Source: Rhyacophila brunnea (Eukaryota > Arthropoda > Insecta > Trichoptera > Rhyacophilidae). Taken from it: DNA of 64,000 nucleotides. The notes beneath the pieces are model-generated. The model was given only the letters and a program-made list of their open reading frames with translations. It had not been told where the DNA came from and made no database searches. A program made the translations under genes and the position numbers. How positions within the stretch are numbered: position 1 is the stretch's first letter; each line of letters starts with the position of its first letter. Location: contig JAGYXB010001059.1 in the NCBI GenBank assembly GCA_022495005.1, positions 248,001 through 312,000 of the forward strand, given 5' to 3'. Shown here one piece after another: positions 10,980-22,466 of this stretch.

Positions 10980-12104
10980 CATTGGCGAAGGGTAGAGGTA
11001 GGCTGTTAAGATCCGACATAACTAGTGCACACCAGTGACGTCCCGTGGGGGGAGGCAGATTGAGCGCCGCTTAGGGGCGGCAGTTACTCGAAGGGCGGCA
11101 AATCGAGGAGAATCATTTGGTATATAGAAATAGCTACCTCAACTTAGTAATAATGAAAATATTTTTTCAATAAAAAAATCCGCTTACTGGTGGAGTATCT
11201 CTGATATTTGTATAACCTCGCGCTGTTTTAAGATCTGCTTTCACATTTCTCTCTGTATCCCATATGCTCAACACAATATTATGTTATACTGAAAAGAGCT
11301 AAATAAAAACATAAAAATGTCGAGGATATTAAAATAACCATAATAACGCATAGTCATAATATGGTCCTTTGAAATAAATCAATAAGTGTACCTACCTAGT
11401 TCCCATTTTTTTTTTTGTTTAACCGAACTTCAACGTATTTATTTAATCTACATTAGTAATATATACATACAACAGTTTCTCTAGGTATTGGAGTCATGAT
11501 GAGGTGGTTAAACATATTGTTGAAAAAATAGAGGCGGCATTTCGGCGCTGCCTAGGGGCGGCATTTTTTCTAGGGACGTCACTGGTGCACACTAAACTTA
11601 GTCAGTTATACGTATTTGTTTTCATTGAACTAATACTACAATGTGTGGATAGTGTTTATTAGTTTTTAAAATTCAATTACACCCTGCCTAATCCAAGCCA
11701 TAGTAGATAATAGTAAAAAATACTCGTTTATTAAAATTGTGCTATTAAACCATACATAATTTTATATATTTTATAGATGGAAGAATATTTTTTATCGTTT
11801 ATGGTTTGGTGTAAGCAGGGCTGAATGAATATTAAAAATTTAACCAACAGTATTTCCTATGTATTTTAATCCAATGAATACAAATAATTATAACTCATAA
11901 AATTGCACCATTTTTGTAGGATCGCCCATAGCGTACTTAAACTATTTATTATGTTTAAGCCGGATTTAATAGAATTTTAAAAACTAGCCAGCACCATCTG
12001 CAAATTGTATTCGTAATTCAATGGCAAAAAAAAGTATGACTGTAAAGTTTAGTGTGCACTATTTATGTCGAATCTTAACCGCCTACATTCACCCTTCGCC
12101 ACAA
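10980..12104. mobile_element. hAT-1 element with nested hAT-2
   Basis: Inverted ends of about 50 bp run from TTGGCGAAGGGTAGAGG at the left to CCCTTCGCCACAA at the right; the right half also contains the mirror of the subterminal CGACATAAATAGTGCACAC. The target duplication has decayed in this copy, but the copy at 34193-34560 has an 8-bp one. Without the nested hAT-2 insertion and its duplication it would be about 565 bp. Confidence 0.75.
11033..11584. mobile_element. hAT-2 MITE nested in hAT-1
   Basis: Both ends read CAGTGACGTCCC in inverse orientation, and a perfect 8-bp duplication GTGCACAC flanks it (11025-11032 and 11585-11592). It is inserted in the left subterminal region of the hAT-1 element, so it is the younger of the two. 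At 552 bp it is the cleanest copy of the family here. Confidence 0.92.
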
Positions 12105-12978
12105 CGACGAAAAACGTAATGATTGAAAAAGGGTAAAACAAACTAGTAAATAAACAAACCATCCAGTCCTAGTGGTACCCAAATGGTAGAAAGCGTATTT
12201 TTTTTATTTGGTCGAGTCAGTAAGTTGCTAGTGGCACATTTTGTCTTGATAAAGTGGCCCTTGGTCGAATAATGGCATGCAGCACTGGTATACACTGTAT
12301 AATTCTATAAGTCAATGATCGGTAAAAATTGCTGTCATTTTTTAATCGTCCCATTGTTAAAAAGGTAATTGAGACAGTCTATTGATCAATTATTTATGGT
12401 TTCGTGCATTCAAATGGCTACTGCACAAAATGGCGACCGCACAAAATGGCGACGTCCGCGTCCTCGGAGGTCGCGGCCTCTGCACACTTTTCAAAAGAAA
12501 AACGTAATAAAACGTAGCAAATAAACTATGGAAGACCAGTGATTTTCAACCAGGATTCCGCGGAACACCGGGGTGCAGCGACGAGTCCCAAAGGACTGCT
12601 AAAAAGGTACGACTTGACCTACAGACTAAAAAATACAGTTACCGCATATCATTAAAATCGGATATTTGTACGTATGCAGTTCGCCGTATCACACTACACC
12701 GTAAAATGTTGTATCGGAAATATAAATGGCCGTATATTAAAGACGGTCCAACCTCTTTTGGTCGTATAGTACTGACATAAAATTCATGACTAAATAAAAC
12801 ACGGTTCTTGTCGGTTTACACTTTTCAGGAAGCCAGCAGCAAGCAATTTTTTAAAATAGCCGATATACTGGAATATTTGTTAGGTTAGGTTTTCATTCTT
12901 GAATTCATGAATTTTGCCAAAATCAGGTATGAAAATTGAGTTAATGTTCATATTTAAATTTGTACCTTATGTATCAGG
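12105..12978. other. No gene seen; TTAGG-MITE relic inside
   Basis: A direct repeat of CACAAAATGGCGAC occurs at about 12424-12455. Positions 12850-12945 carry the core of the TTAGG-centred MITE (ATAGCCGATATACTGG, TTAGGTTAGG, then TTCATTCTTGAATTCATG), as at 38784-38983. No coding region is supported. Confidence 0.45.
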
Positions 12979-13333
12979 CATGGCCCCCACAAGGGGGGGG
13001 GCTGACAGGGCTATAGCCTGGGGGCCCGGGCTTAATGAGAGCCCGGCGTAGCGGATCGACCAGCCAAGTGAGATAAACACATCACAAAATTGCACTAATA
13101 GTAAAAAATGTCACCTGCGGCGCTATTTCACTTCATGCATACTAAAATTTCAAAATATGTACTTGTGCGATGCAATTTTCGATTATTGTTTGTAGACATT
13201 TGACAACTCCACAATTCAAGTGGGTATTAAAATACAAAAATGTAGATCGTCACACTGACTAACCTTAGCGATAGGTAGGGCGGTCCGCCGAAGATTCTAC
13301 CCCAGGGGCCCGCTTCAAGATGTGGGGGCCATG
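12979..13333. mobile_element. hAT-5 MITE (CATGGCCCCCAC ends)
   Basis: Inverted ends CATGGCCCCCACA and TGTGGGGGCCATG enclose 355 bp. The flanking octamers GTATCAGG and GCATCAGG match at 7 of 8. The GC-rich subterminal regions (GGGGCCC, AGCCCTGTCAG) contrast with an AT-rich centre. Sister copies are at 45706-46069 and 48785-49164. Confidence 0.85.
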
Positions 13334-13702
13334 GCATCAGGGATCAGCAGCTAGGTAGGGGTTTCCCGAGGTGTTACAAAATGCTTCAATGGTTCCACTA
13401 AACAAAAAGTTTGTAAATCACTGAATCGTAAACCTATATTATAATGTCAATAGAGGTTTTCTTATCAATGTGACACGGTACTGGCCGTAACAAACAATGA
13501 TGACCTTACATCGCTGGGTCACAAAATGCCCAAGGCACTAGAATGTAGAATCGCAGGACAGAGTGCAATTATTAATTGTCTCTATTTACCCTACTTGCCC
13601 TTCTCGCGTATTGCATTATTATGTTCATAATACTCATATTGTATGAATTGATCATTTATTCAGTGTCTACATACGCTCAGAAACGATATAAGACAAGATA
13701 AG

Positions 13703-14236
13703 TAGAGTTGGGTATTTCCCGAGAAAATCTCAATCTCGAGATTCGGGATTTCCAGAAAAGAATTCTCGGGAATTCTCGAGATATAGGGGAATTTAAAAAA
13801 ACCTGTAAAAATCCTAAAATCAGTGTAAAAACAGACAAATTCCAAAAAAATATGATTTTTTTTATTTATGTAAGAAGACAAACGAAACAAAAGTAGGAAA
13901 ACAGAAATAATTAAAAACATTACTTATTAAAATGGGATTTCAAAAAATACAGACTCAATCGCTGCGTGTGACAATCGCGTACACTTTTGAGATACAAAAT
14001 TCCCTGGTGTTGCAAAAATCGCGCTCATTTTGAGTCGACGTTGGCTTAATTGTGTTAAATACCCCGATCAGTCTTTGAACGTTTTGTGTTTTCTGTCCAC
14101 TTTTTTCATATAGAAAATCGTTTTTTCCATTAATATTTGGTAATAAAGAAATCCCGAATCCCGAGAAAAGATTCTTGAGGTCCGGGATTTCACGAAATAT
14201 TAAAAATTTCTATTCTCGAGATTCAAGTCCCTCCCA
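13703..14236. mobile_element. hAT-like MITE with TAGAGTTGGG end
   Basis: The left end TAGAGTTGGGTATTTCCCG and repeated CTCGAGATT palindromes match the better copy at 51054-51593 in inverse orientation. The right end is degenerate. A 62-aa plus-strand frame through it is an artefact of the repeat. Confidence 0.65.
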
Positions 14237-14847
14237 GTGATTACTGGCCTCTCTCATAGAAATGTAAGATAACTAATGAAAAATTTACTTTGTTTGCCTT
14301 ATCAATTGTGTATTTGAATATGCACGCTCTGGGGAAGGAGGGAATGGGACAACTGGGCACCAGGACAATTGGGCGCCGCACCATCGAATAAAAATAGACG
14401 TTCGTTACGATTTTATGCAGAAACTAGACGAAGAATTTTAATCAGTTTCTATCCACTATGTAGTTGGTAGTTTGAATTAATTTTTATCTTAACATAACGT
14501 ATTTTATTGCAGATTGAGAATTATCACGCCTGAGATTCAATATAAAAATAATTACAAGATAAAAAGAACTTTGTAGGTATATACCACGTTTTTAAATTTT
14601 CTGTTGAATCATATAAACTTGACAATTCTATGTATTAATAAATGCTTTTTTTTGTACTTGATAGAAATACTGGATAAATATAGAATACTGAAATGTCATT
14701 TTGACATTTTATATTGATTTCTATCTACTACTTAGTAGTTTTAATTCATTTTACTGTTAACATAGTGTATTTATTGCGGATTGAGAATTACCATGCCTAA
14801 GGCTTTATATAAAATAAAAAACTCTTTTTTCGTTGGAACTTAAACAT

Positions 14848-15089
14848 TTTTTTTTCGACCATGTCCGATCCTGATAGGATCATATGGGCCTCCACAGCGT
14901 GGGGGTTTGTATTGACAGATTTTTTGTTTTTTACGAGAAATGGATGTCAGCCACTTGCTCAACCTATTAGGTCCATACCCTGACACACACAAATTGAAAA
15001 ACAATATGTGTACTTGCCAGACCCAGGATTCGAACCTAGGACCCACGGCTTTGTAGTCCAACGCTTATGCCGCGCGGCCACCGTGGGTG
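14848..15089 (-). repeat. tRNA-derived SINE with target duplication
   Basis: Same family as 7801-8052. On the minus strand it has a tRNA-like head with B-box-like GGTTCGAATCC, a body, and an A-rich 3' end. The 7-bp sequence TAAACAT flanks it (14841-14847 and 15090-15096), as expected of LINE-mediated retroposition. Confidence 0.8.
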
Positions 15090-15709
15090 TAAACATATGC
15101 ACGATTAAATCATTATTTACGTCTGCATATTTACATTCTCACCAACTATTAAATCATAATATAATCATTTAAATATAAATAATAATATTTTCTAAAGTAC
15201 CTATCAGTGACGTCCCTAGACAAAATGCCGCCCCATTTTTTTTATCATCCTTTCATTACTTTACTTTTTCATTACTCCAATATCTAAGAAATGTGTTGTA
15301 TAGATGTATTACTAACAAAATATAAGCCACTAAAACATACAAAATTTAATTTAGATATTAAAAGCGAATAAATATAATATTAGTTAGACACTTACCAAAA
15401 TCATCCGAGTCTGAGATTCTATTTGGTTGATATGTCTAACAAATTTGGTTTGCAGATACCGTTTAGTAATAATATGCAGATGTATTATTTTCACACCATT
15501 TTTCCATGCTATTATTGTGCAACATGTAAACAAAATCATTTTCCTTATTATTCATTTAATATAAACCTACTTTTAATCACAAATACACTATTAATTAATA
15601 GTCTCAACACTCTCAACACTCAACCGATACAATAAACAAACTTTCAGTAACTATGTCATCCAGTAACCTTTTAACATTTCAGTAACCAGTAAACAGGTCA
15701 GTAACTATG

Positions 15710-15907
15710 TCATCCAAATCTCAGCTTCAATAGATAATATTGCAAGACCAATTTGCTTCTTTCCTTCCTTTCTTCGGTCATCCTAGATCGCAGATGATTT
15801 TTAATAATTTTCAGTTTTGAAAAACTCCTCTCTGCGCTAGCCACCGTTATTGGCATTGTCAATATTATCCTAATTGAAGTGACCGTATTTGGATAGATTT
15901 CTTTCAA
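15710..15907 (-). pseudogene. hAT transposase C-terminal (dimerisation domain) relic
   Basis: The minus-strand frame reads MKEIYPNTVTSIRIILTMP and then ITVASAERSFSKLKIIKNHL. This is the conserved hAT C-terminal dimerisation motif (IYPN, then a TVASAERSFSKLK block). Only about 65 residues survive, with no DDE catalytic region or N-terminal zinc finger around it, so it cannot make a working transposase. Its place inside an element with 8-bp target duplications assigns the whole CAGTGACGTCCC family to hAT. Upstream minus-strand sequence (15908-16100) contains stops. Confidence 0.85.
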
Positions 15908-16202
15908 ATTATTATCATAAATAATTTATTTTAATACGTCATGTGGCGAAGACTTTTCAGTCACAAGTCTACACGGTAATTTTAACTCCTCACAAAGCTC
16001 CACTGCATCGACATCGTGGCTTAAAAGAAGTTATTGTAATTCACCACAAAAAATAGTAGTAAACAGTCAAATTAAAATATGATATAATCCTAAGGTACCT
16101 ACTAGTATACATTTTTATTACAATTAGCTGGTACTTAACGTAAATACCTATTATATGCACGAATACTAATTGATTATCTCAAATGTCAATAAGGACACAC
16201 AG

Positions 16203-16292
16203 GAGCACTACAAATATTCGGTGCTCCGGGTAAAACCCATTGCTCCACTGCTCCGTGCTTCTGCTCCGAGCTCCGCTCCAACACTCTGGTTA
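16203..16292. repeat. hAT-3 end relic
   Basis: The CTCCG-rich stretch ending in CACTCTGG matches the right end of the hAT-3 element at 2533-2997. The rest of that element is missing. Confidence 0.5.
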
Positions 16293-16491
16293 TAATATAA
16301 CTAAGTTTAAGTAGCTATTTCTATATAATACCAAATGATTCTCCTCGATTTGCCGCCCTTCGAGTATCTGCCGCCACCAAGCGACGCTCAATCTGCCTAC
16401 CCCCACGGGACGTCACTGGTACCTATGTACCTAACATCTATTTATTTTCAAATTCCATGGCGTCCAGTTGTCCCGGTGCCAAATCGTCCTA

Positions 16492-16953
16492 GGCCCCGAA
16501 TAAGCGTCCTGTGGTGAACTGTTTACGTACAAATTTCCGGATGATTTCTAATGCTTTCGCGATTATTGCATGGCCGTGGCTTTAAATTGTTGACCCACTA
16601 AAAGGGAATCTCCCTAAAAGAAACGTCATCTCATAATGAAATAAAATAAGATAAAAATCGGCGATATGGATATACTCATTTGACCGGACTTTCCGTCCCT
16701 GATCTAATGCGTAATTGCAATTATTCGAATGATTTTAACTATGAACATAATATACGTCCAACCTTTTAACTTCGTTGGCCACATTGAGTAACATTTTTTT
16801 ACATCATTCCAAAAAAAAAAAACTCCGTCCAGAATCAAGGTCGAAGACTTTTAGCTCTCCTTAAAAAATCCCATCCGTCAATGTTAGTCAAAAAATAAGT
16901 TTGTATAAAACCATCGACGGTTCCAAATGGATTGCCTCTAATGCCCCTGTTCC
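16492..16953. other. No gene seen
   Basis: AT-rich spacer with no coding or repeat structure that I could support. Confidence 0.35.
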
Positions 16954-17228
16954 CAATGATGTCCCGTGGGGGTAGGCAGATTGAGCGTCGCTTGGGAGCG
17001 GTAGTTACTCCCAAGGGCGGCAAATCGAGGAGAATCATTAGGTATAAATAGCTACCAAAACTTAGTAATAACTTAAATATCTATCCATTAAAAAAATCAG
17101 CTTACTGGTTGGAAACAGAATGTATTAATTAACATAAAAGGTTTACCAGGACTGTAATTTTAATGTCGGTTTCGCGATGTCTAGTTTACTTCCGTTGTCC
17201 TTGGACGTCACGTCCTTGATGACCAGCC
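16954..17228. mobile_element. hAT-2 fragment, one end
   Basis: It starts with a mutated end (CAATGATGTCCC) and runs through the family's GGCAGATTGAGCG and AAATCGAGGAGAATCATT. It also includes the interior segment GGAAGTAAACTAGACAT (here inverted), seen at 3338-3356. The second end is missing. Confidence 0.7.
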
Positions 17229-17775
17229 ATGCCACGTGCAGATTTACGAATTATAGGTGGGTACATACTTATTTGAAGTTATCCGGTCTATTTTTAAATG
17301 CATCTGAAACCGTGGATTCACAATATTGTCTATTGAAGCCTTTACGAGATGTAAAATGATGCATTTTACGAGAGTACTTTTTGGTTGCCGATGGATTAAG
17401 AATCATTTCATAGCTAGTATGTATATCAGCGTTGCCAGATGTCTCGCTTTTTAAGCAAAAATAGATTGTCCTGCGTGGGACAGCTAAATTCACTATTATT
17501 CAACAAATACAAATAAGACCTTTAAGTTAAGACATGTATATTCAAGTTATTCCCAGAAAAAGAGACTAAAAATATTTTAAAGCTAATTTCTTTTATTTTA
17601 ACCATACTTACATCTAATTGCTGCACCGAACTGGTATTTTCTCAGATTAATCTAAAATGGTCAGATGCAAGAAACAGCATACTAATATGTTCTATTAAGT
17701 TGATAAAACAGGAATGACTAATAATTGTTCAATAATTCAACATGATATACTTATGTGCTGAATTTTACCAATACA
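17229..17775. other. No gene seen
   Basis: Short overlapping frames only, with no domain or repeat boundaries recognised. Confidence 0.35.
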
Positions 17776-17779
17776 TTAA

Positions 17780-18467
17780 GGCTATAGCTCAGTTGAGGCA
17801 TGGTCTAAAAATATTGTGGCTAGGCAATGCGCGGATTGCGGGTCGCGGGTGCAAATGACGCATGCCGACCGAAATATAATTTGTCATATAAATCCAGCAT
17901 GCGTCCATTTAATGTTCTGTTTATGCATCGTATGGGGAGCGGGATAATCCCGACTCTTCTGTAGACTCATCCATTTCAATTCGTGACACTCAGTATGCGG
18001 GTACACAAAGCGCTTAACGTCAGCGGACAGCAGAGCCAGTCCAAAAAACCAAAAATTTTCTTTTTTAACTTTCTTCTTTAAGCACTACGGTGCATGGTTG
18101 CAGCATCAGTCCCGTGCGGCTCCGTCTCGGGACGGAATGAGCACTTAAAATCACTTCTTTCAGACACGTTTAAAGCGGCATAGAAAGCGGCCGTGCATAT
18201 ACACGGCTGTGCATATATGACGGGTGGTGGTGGCCACTTTAACGTATGTTCTATTAGTAACAATAATAATATATTCATTGACATGTTTTCTTTTTAAAGT
18301 AAATGGGTAACGTTTTTAGTCATCTTTACACGATTTAAGAATTAATACCCCCGTCGCCATCACGAAACAAAATGATGTATTGACACCTTGACGTTCGCTC
18401 TCAGACTGCCAGCGAGTCCAAAATTTCGTTGCGCCTATAGTTGAAAATTACTGACTGAAGTATCGCC
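17780..18467. mobile_element. TTAA-family MITE, long form
   Basis: TTAA flanks both sides (17776-17779 and 18468-18471). The ends are GGCTATAGCTCAGTTGAGG and the inverse of GGCGATACTTCAGT. It carries a GC-richer segment of about 300 bp (about 17932-18244) that the 371- and 374-bp copies lack. That segment is either an insertion or part of a longer ancestor. Confidence 0.8.
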
Positions 18468-18471
18468 TTAA

Positions 18472-19173
18472 GCAGCAGAAAGAAACTCTTCAGGAAGTAA
18501 AATCTTCAGTCAAGTACAAATAGGCGAAAAAATATTATTATTTTGATAGTTTAAAAGTTTTGTAATTTGTGTTGTCACACTTTTAGGTCCTAAATCCCGA
18601 TATTTTTTTATTCCACAGGGTAAAAATCCGGTAAAAAATTTGGTAAAATAATTATCTAGTACTGATGTATATAGCTTCAATATGTAATGTTAGTGACTGA
18701 CATTATGCATAAATACTGTACATTATTAAATTACATACGAAATAGTTATTGTTATTACCATATTATTTAAAATGAATTTCATTCCTTGATTACAGCCATA
18801 AAATAATAATTAATGACAGCCAATATAATTGTTTATTATTATGGTGTATAACCTCATAATGTTAGTTTTATGTTGGCCATACATCGATACCTGATATTAC
18901 TTTTTAGGTGTGGTAACACTGTTTGTTTACTTTTATATATGATTGACAGATGGCAGTAGTCGCGACAAAATATAACACCCATGTACTAATAAACTGGATT
19001 GATTGATTGTTTTAATAATTTTTATATCAATATTTTGTGTTTGTCCACTTAAAATGATTTCTGTCTGCCTACCAGTTGTTTACTATAAAAACAATATACA
19101 TCCTAGGGCAGACCGACATACATCTGAATATAAACAAACAAATAAACATTATGTAAAGCTGTTTACAAACATT
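18472..19173. other. No gene seen; AT-rich
   Basis: No exon, RNA gene or element boundary can be supported. Confidence 0.35.
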
Positions 19174-19750
19174 TCGTCACCGTTCAGGCAAAAGTCACCA
19201 ACGCTGAAAATGGCAGTTTTGAGTTGAGTATGTCACCTGAAGCGTAAAATTATGTTCTTTAAGATGCAAAACTCACCACGGTACATTAGTTAGTAAAATT
19301 TGGCTTAAATCCGAATTATTTGTTTTTCACTAAATGACTTTCGATAAAATCTTAACAAGCAAAAGTCATTATAGGTGAATAGACATTATTGACTATATAA
19401 AAAAAAAAAATCCTTCGTTATAAATATACAAGCAAAAGTCAGTATACTATGGATGGTGAGTTTTACTGATCCTTCTTTTGGCTAACATTGTTCAGATTAT
19501 TAACAAACAAAAGTCACCAAACCATAATTGAGCTACCTTGCCTCCTTCAAAACCTTCCAGATGTTTTAATTAGCATCAAAAAGTAAAATTACCTTAAAGA
19601 GATTATTAAGAAGACATGTGAAAATAATTTAATGTAGACAAAACCTTAAAAACATTAAAATCTGATTTTTCCTGCATTTTCAAACTTTCAAATTGCGATA
19701 TCTCAAAACTATGTTTTTAGGGTTGGTGACTTTTGCCTGAACGGTGACGA
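19174..19750. mobile_element. TIR MITE with internal AAAGTCA repeats
   Basis: Inverted ends of at least 28 bp: CGTCACCGTTCAGGCAAAAG leading into TCACCAAC at 19175-19203, and its inverse at 19721-19749. The interior repeats CAAAAGTCA several times (about 19360, 19430, 19508). Target-site duplication not clear. Confidence 0.75.
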
Positions 19751-19949
19751 TTTGTATTAGTTTGTGGGTGGAAAACGTGCAAACGTATACTTAAGCTTAT
19801 CAAAAATCGCATACCTCTACAATTTTTTATATTGTTTATAATGTCAGTGTCGTGTTTGTTTAAGTTTTGTACGTGTGGAATAAGCTGCAATAATCGTGAG
19901 GTTTCTATAACTAGATTTTAAAATTCAAGTAAACCATAAATAATAAATA

Positions 19950-20276
19950 AATCCAAATTGCAGGCGGTCTTTAAAATTCGGTAACCCTACCTAAACCAAA
20001 CCATAATACATAAAAATTTTCTTCTATCTATAAAATATCTAAAGTTGTGTATGATTTGATGGCATAATTTTAGATATTTTATATGCAGAAGAATATTTTT
20101 ATCTTATATCCATAATGGTTTACTTTAGGCAGAGTTTAATCGAATTTTAAAAACTAACCATCACCATCGGCAATTTGTATTCTTCGTTCAATGAAAACAA
20201 ATAAGTATGACAGACTAAGTTCAGTATGCAGTATTTATGTCGGATCTCTACAGCCTACTTCCACCCTTTGCCACTG
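19950..20276. mobile_element. hAT-1 element, one end only
   Basis: It matches the right half of the hAT-1 elements (GTATTTATGTCGGATCTC and the end CCACCCTTTGCCACTG). The left end is missing. Confidence 0.6.
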
Positions 20277-20381
20277 CTCTATCGCATATTCTGGAGATTA
20301 GACGAGTGCCGAATTCTTTCTCACTCGCAATTATGTTTATTTTTTGTTCGGGCCATGTATTTAGTACACTTTCCCCCTTAA

Positions 20382-20755
20382 GGTGACGCATCAGTGAAAC
20401 GCCAAATAATTTTCAACTGTACGGGCGACGAAATTTTGGACTCGCTGCCATTCACTGAGAGAATGTTGACCGAGGAACACGTCACTTTGCTGCGTGATGG
20501 CGACGGGTCATTTAATTCTAAAATCGTGTAAAGATGACTAAAAACGTTACCCATTTACTTTTAAAAGAAAACATGTCAATGAATATATTATTATTGTTAC
20601 TAATAGAACAATAAACAGAACATAAAATGGACGTATGTTGGATTTATATGACAATTAATATTTCGTTTGACAGGCGTCATTTTCACCCGCCACCCGCAAT
20701 CCGCGCATCGCCTAGCGACGATCTTTTTAGACCGTGCCTCAACTAATGCATGGCC
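20382..20755. mobile_element. TTAA-family MITE
   Basis: TTAA flanks at 20378-20381 and 20756-20759. The ends are GGTGACGCATCAGTGAAACG and the inverse of GGCCATGCATTAGTTGAGG. The interior is about 90% identical by eye to 7128-7498. Confidence 0.85.
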
Positions 20756-21092
20756 TTAAGAATTGATGAACATTTTTAGGACTAGCGAACACAGATATAA
20801 TTAAAATATATTTATCAACATTGTCACAGGTGCAATATAATATCTCGACAAATAAGACACAAATATTTATTGCCGTTGTAAAGAAATGTTGCACAACTCA
20901 GCGTGTCGAGATATAAAGTCAAACAGGACAAACAAGCGAATGTTATATATGTATGAGACGAGAATGTAATAGAATATATTGGATTTTGTGTTGTGTAATT
21001 AATTATGCATATACACGTTTCTTAGAAAAATATTATATTATTTAGATTCGAGAGGTAAAATGCTGTATTTGCAAAAATCAATATTTTCAGTA

Positions 21093-21351
21093 TTCGTCTC
21101 TGTTCTGGCAGAACACACTAACTGGAGAATACTGGTTTTGAGTAATTTGACTTTGAAGTTGTTAAAATGTTTGAAATAATGGTCTATCATGTGAGTTTAT
21201 TAAGTAATTGTAAAAAGAATGACTTTAAAATAAAGACTGTTTATTTATTAAGATGGTTTCCAGACGGTAAAGTTTGAAATAAGGAACATTTTGGTACTAA
21301 CTCAATATGTAATTTTTTCGAATTAGTGTTTTCTGCCAGAACAGTGACGAA
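21093..21351. mobile_element. 260-bp MITE with CTGTTCTGGCAGAA ends
   Basis: Inverted ends TTCGTCTCTGTTCTGGCAGA and the inverse of TTCGTCACTGTTCTGGCAGA. TA lies next to each end, which would fit a Tc1/mariner-like target, though this is not conclusive. An inverted sister copy is at 55674-55928. Confidence 0.8.
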
Positions 21352-21520
21352 TTATCTAAGTAAAAATAGACAAAAAATTACATTCCGCTATTGTTTTCTG
21401 TTTGGTATAATAACAATTTATTAATAAACTATTTTTTCTATTCAATGTATATTTTTTTTTGTTTTTTTTTTTAATTATAAATAACCATGTCCTTGCTTTT
21501 TCGTAAAAGGTGGTTGTTAG

Positions 21521-22276
21521 TAGGGATTCCAATCCCGGGATCCCGAATCCCGGATCCGGGATCGGATCCGAGCTATTTTCGATACCTATGAATCCCGGGA
21601 TTGATAAACATAATCCCGGGATTTCGGGATTGATTTTTTTATCAATTTTTATGGAAAATAAAATAAAAGCGAAAATAAAACAGAAAAAATACTTTTAATA
21701 AAAAATAACTACATTAGAAATAAACTGAGTTTGAATGAAGTTTGATTTATACCCATGTGTAGGTTGCCGATTCATTTTATTTTTTCACATGAATTATTAA
21801 AAATGAGAAAGATTGGAAAAAAACAATGCTTCGCACTTTTAACAAAGTAATTCTACCATGATATCATACGTTTTACGGCAGTTTCATATTTGGCTGACTA
21901 ATTAGATTTATGATGCGGAAAGGCCATAAGTACGCCATGATTATTTGCTTTACTATTTTAAATCTCGCTAATCCATTCATTATGTCTTTACTATCAGAAA
22001 CAGCAATCTCATATTAAATTCACATTATTATTTATATTACAATATTATTTACTCCATTAAACTTGTGTATTTCCAAGATTGAACGTATACAATATTAACA
22101 ATAAATGTCTTCAATAGTATAAATTATACTAGATTTATTTTTGACCGATTTTATCAATGTTATTTGTAAATATAATTTTTTTATATTAACAATGGAAAAA
22201 ATGCCAATCCCGGGATTGTCAAATTGTAATCCCGAAATCCCGGGATCAGAATTTTGGCTCGGGATTGGATTCCCTA
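21521..22276. mobile_element. hAT-4 MITE with perfect 8-bp duplication
   Basis: Ends TAGGGATTCC and GGATTCCCTA, flanked by GTTGTTAG at 21513-21520 and 22277-22284. Multiple ATCCCGGGAT palindromes lie inside both ends. It is about 90% identical by eye to 3839-4583. A short plus-strand frame at 21510-21698 is not a gene. Confidence 0.92.
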
Positions 22277-22466
22277 GTTGTTAGTAATTCTGGACAATCA
22301 CAAACACCCAGGCTTTGATAAAAACACATAAATATTGTGTCAACACCGGGAATCGAACCCAGAACTCTCGGGCGGAAGGCATAATTTGAACATACATAAT
22401 TACAGAAATAATATATATGTATAACCACTAGAAAAAATCTTTTTGAAAAAAATATGACGCCTAACG

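Larger units (their letters stand above)
15205..16418. mobile_element. hAT-2 element with transposase relic
   Basis: Inverted ends CAGTGACGTCCC and GGGACGTCACTG, and a perfect 8-bp duplication GTACCTAT (15197-15204 and 16419-16426). It is 1214 bp, larger than the MITE copies because it keeps part of a transposase gene (15710-15907, minus strand) and a scrap of hAT-3. It is inserted in the 14346-16491 element. Confidence 0.9.
14346..16491. mobile_element. TIR element (GGGACAACTGG ends), carrying nested insertions
   Basis: Imperfect inverted ends of about 31 bp contain the tandem motif CAGGACAATTGGGCGCC at the left and its inverse near 16461-16491. The short sister at 42390-42993 has the same ends and interior, and shows that a SINE (14848-15089) and a hAT-2 element (15205-16418) were added here later. 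The superfamily is not clear to me. Confidence 0.7.
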
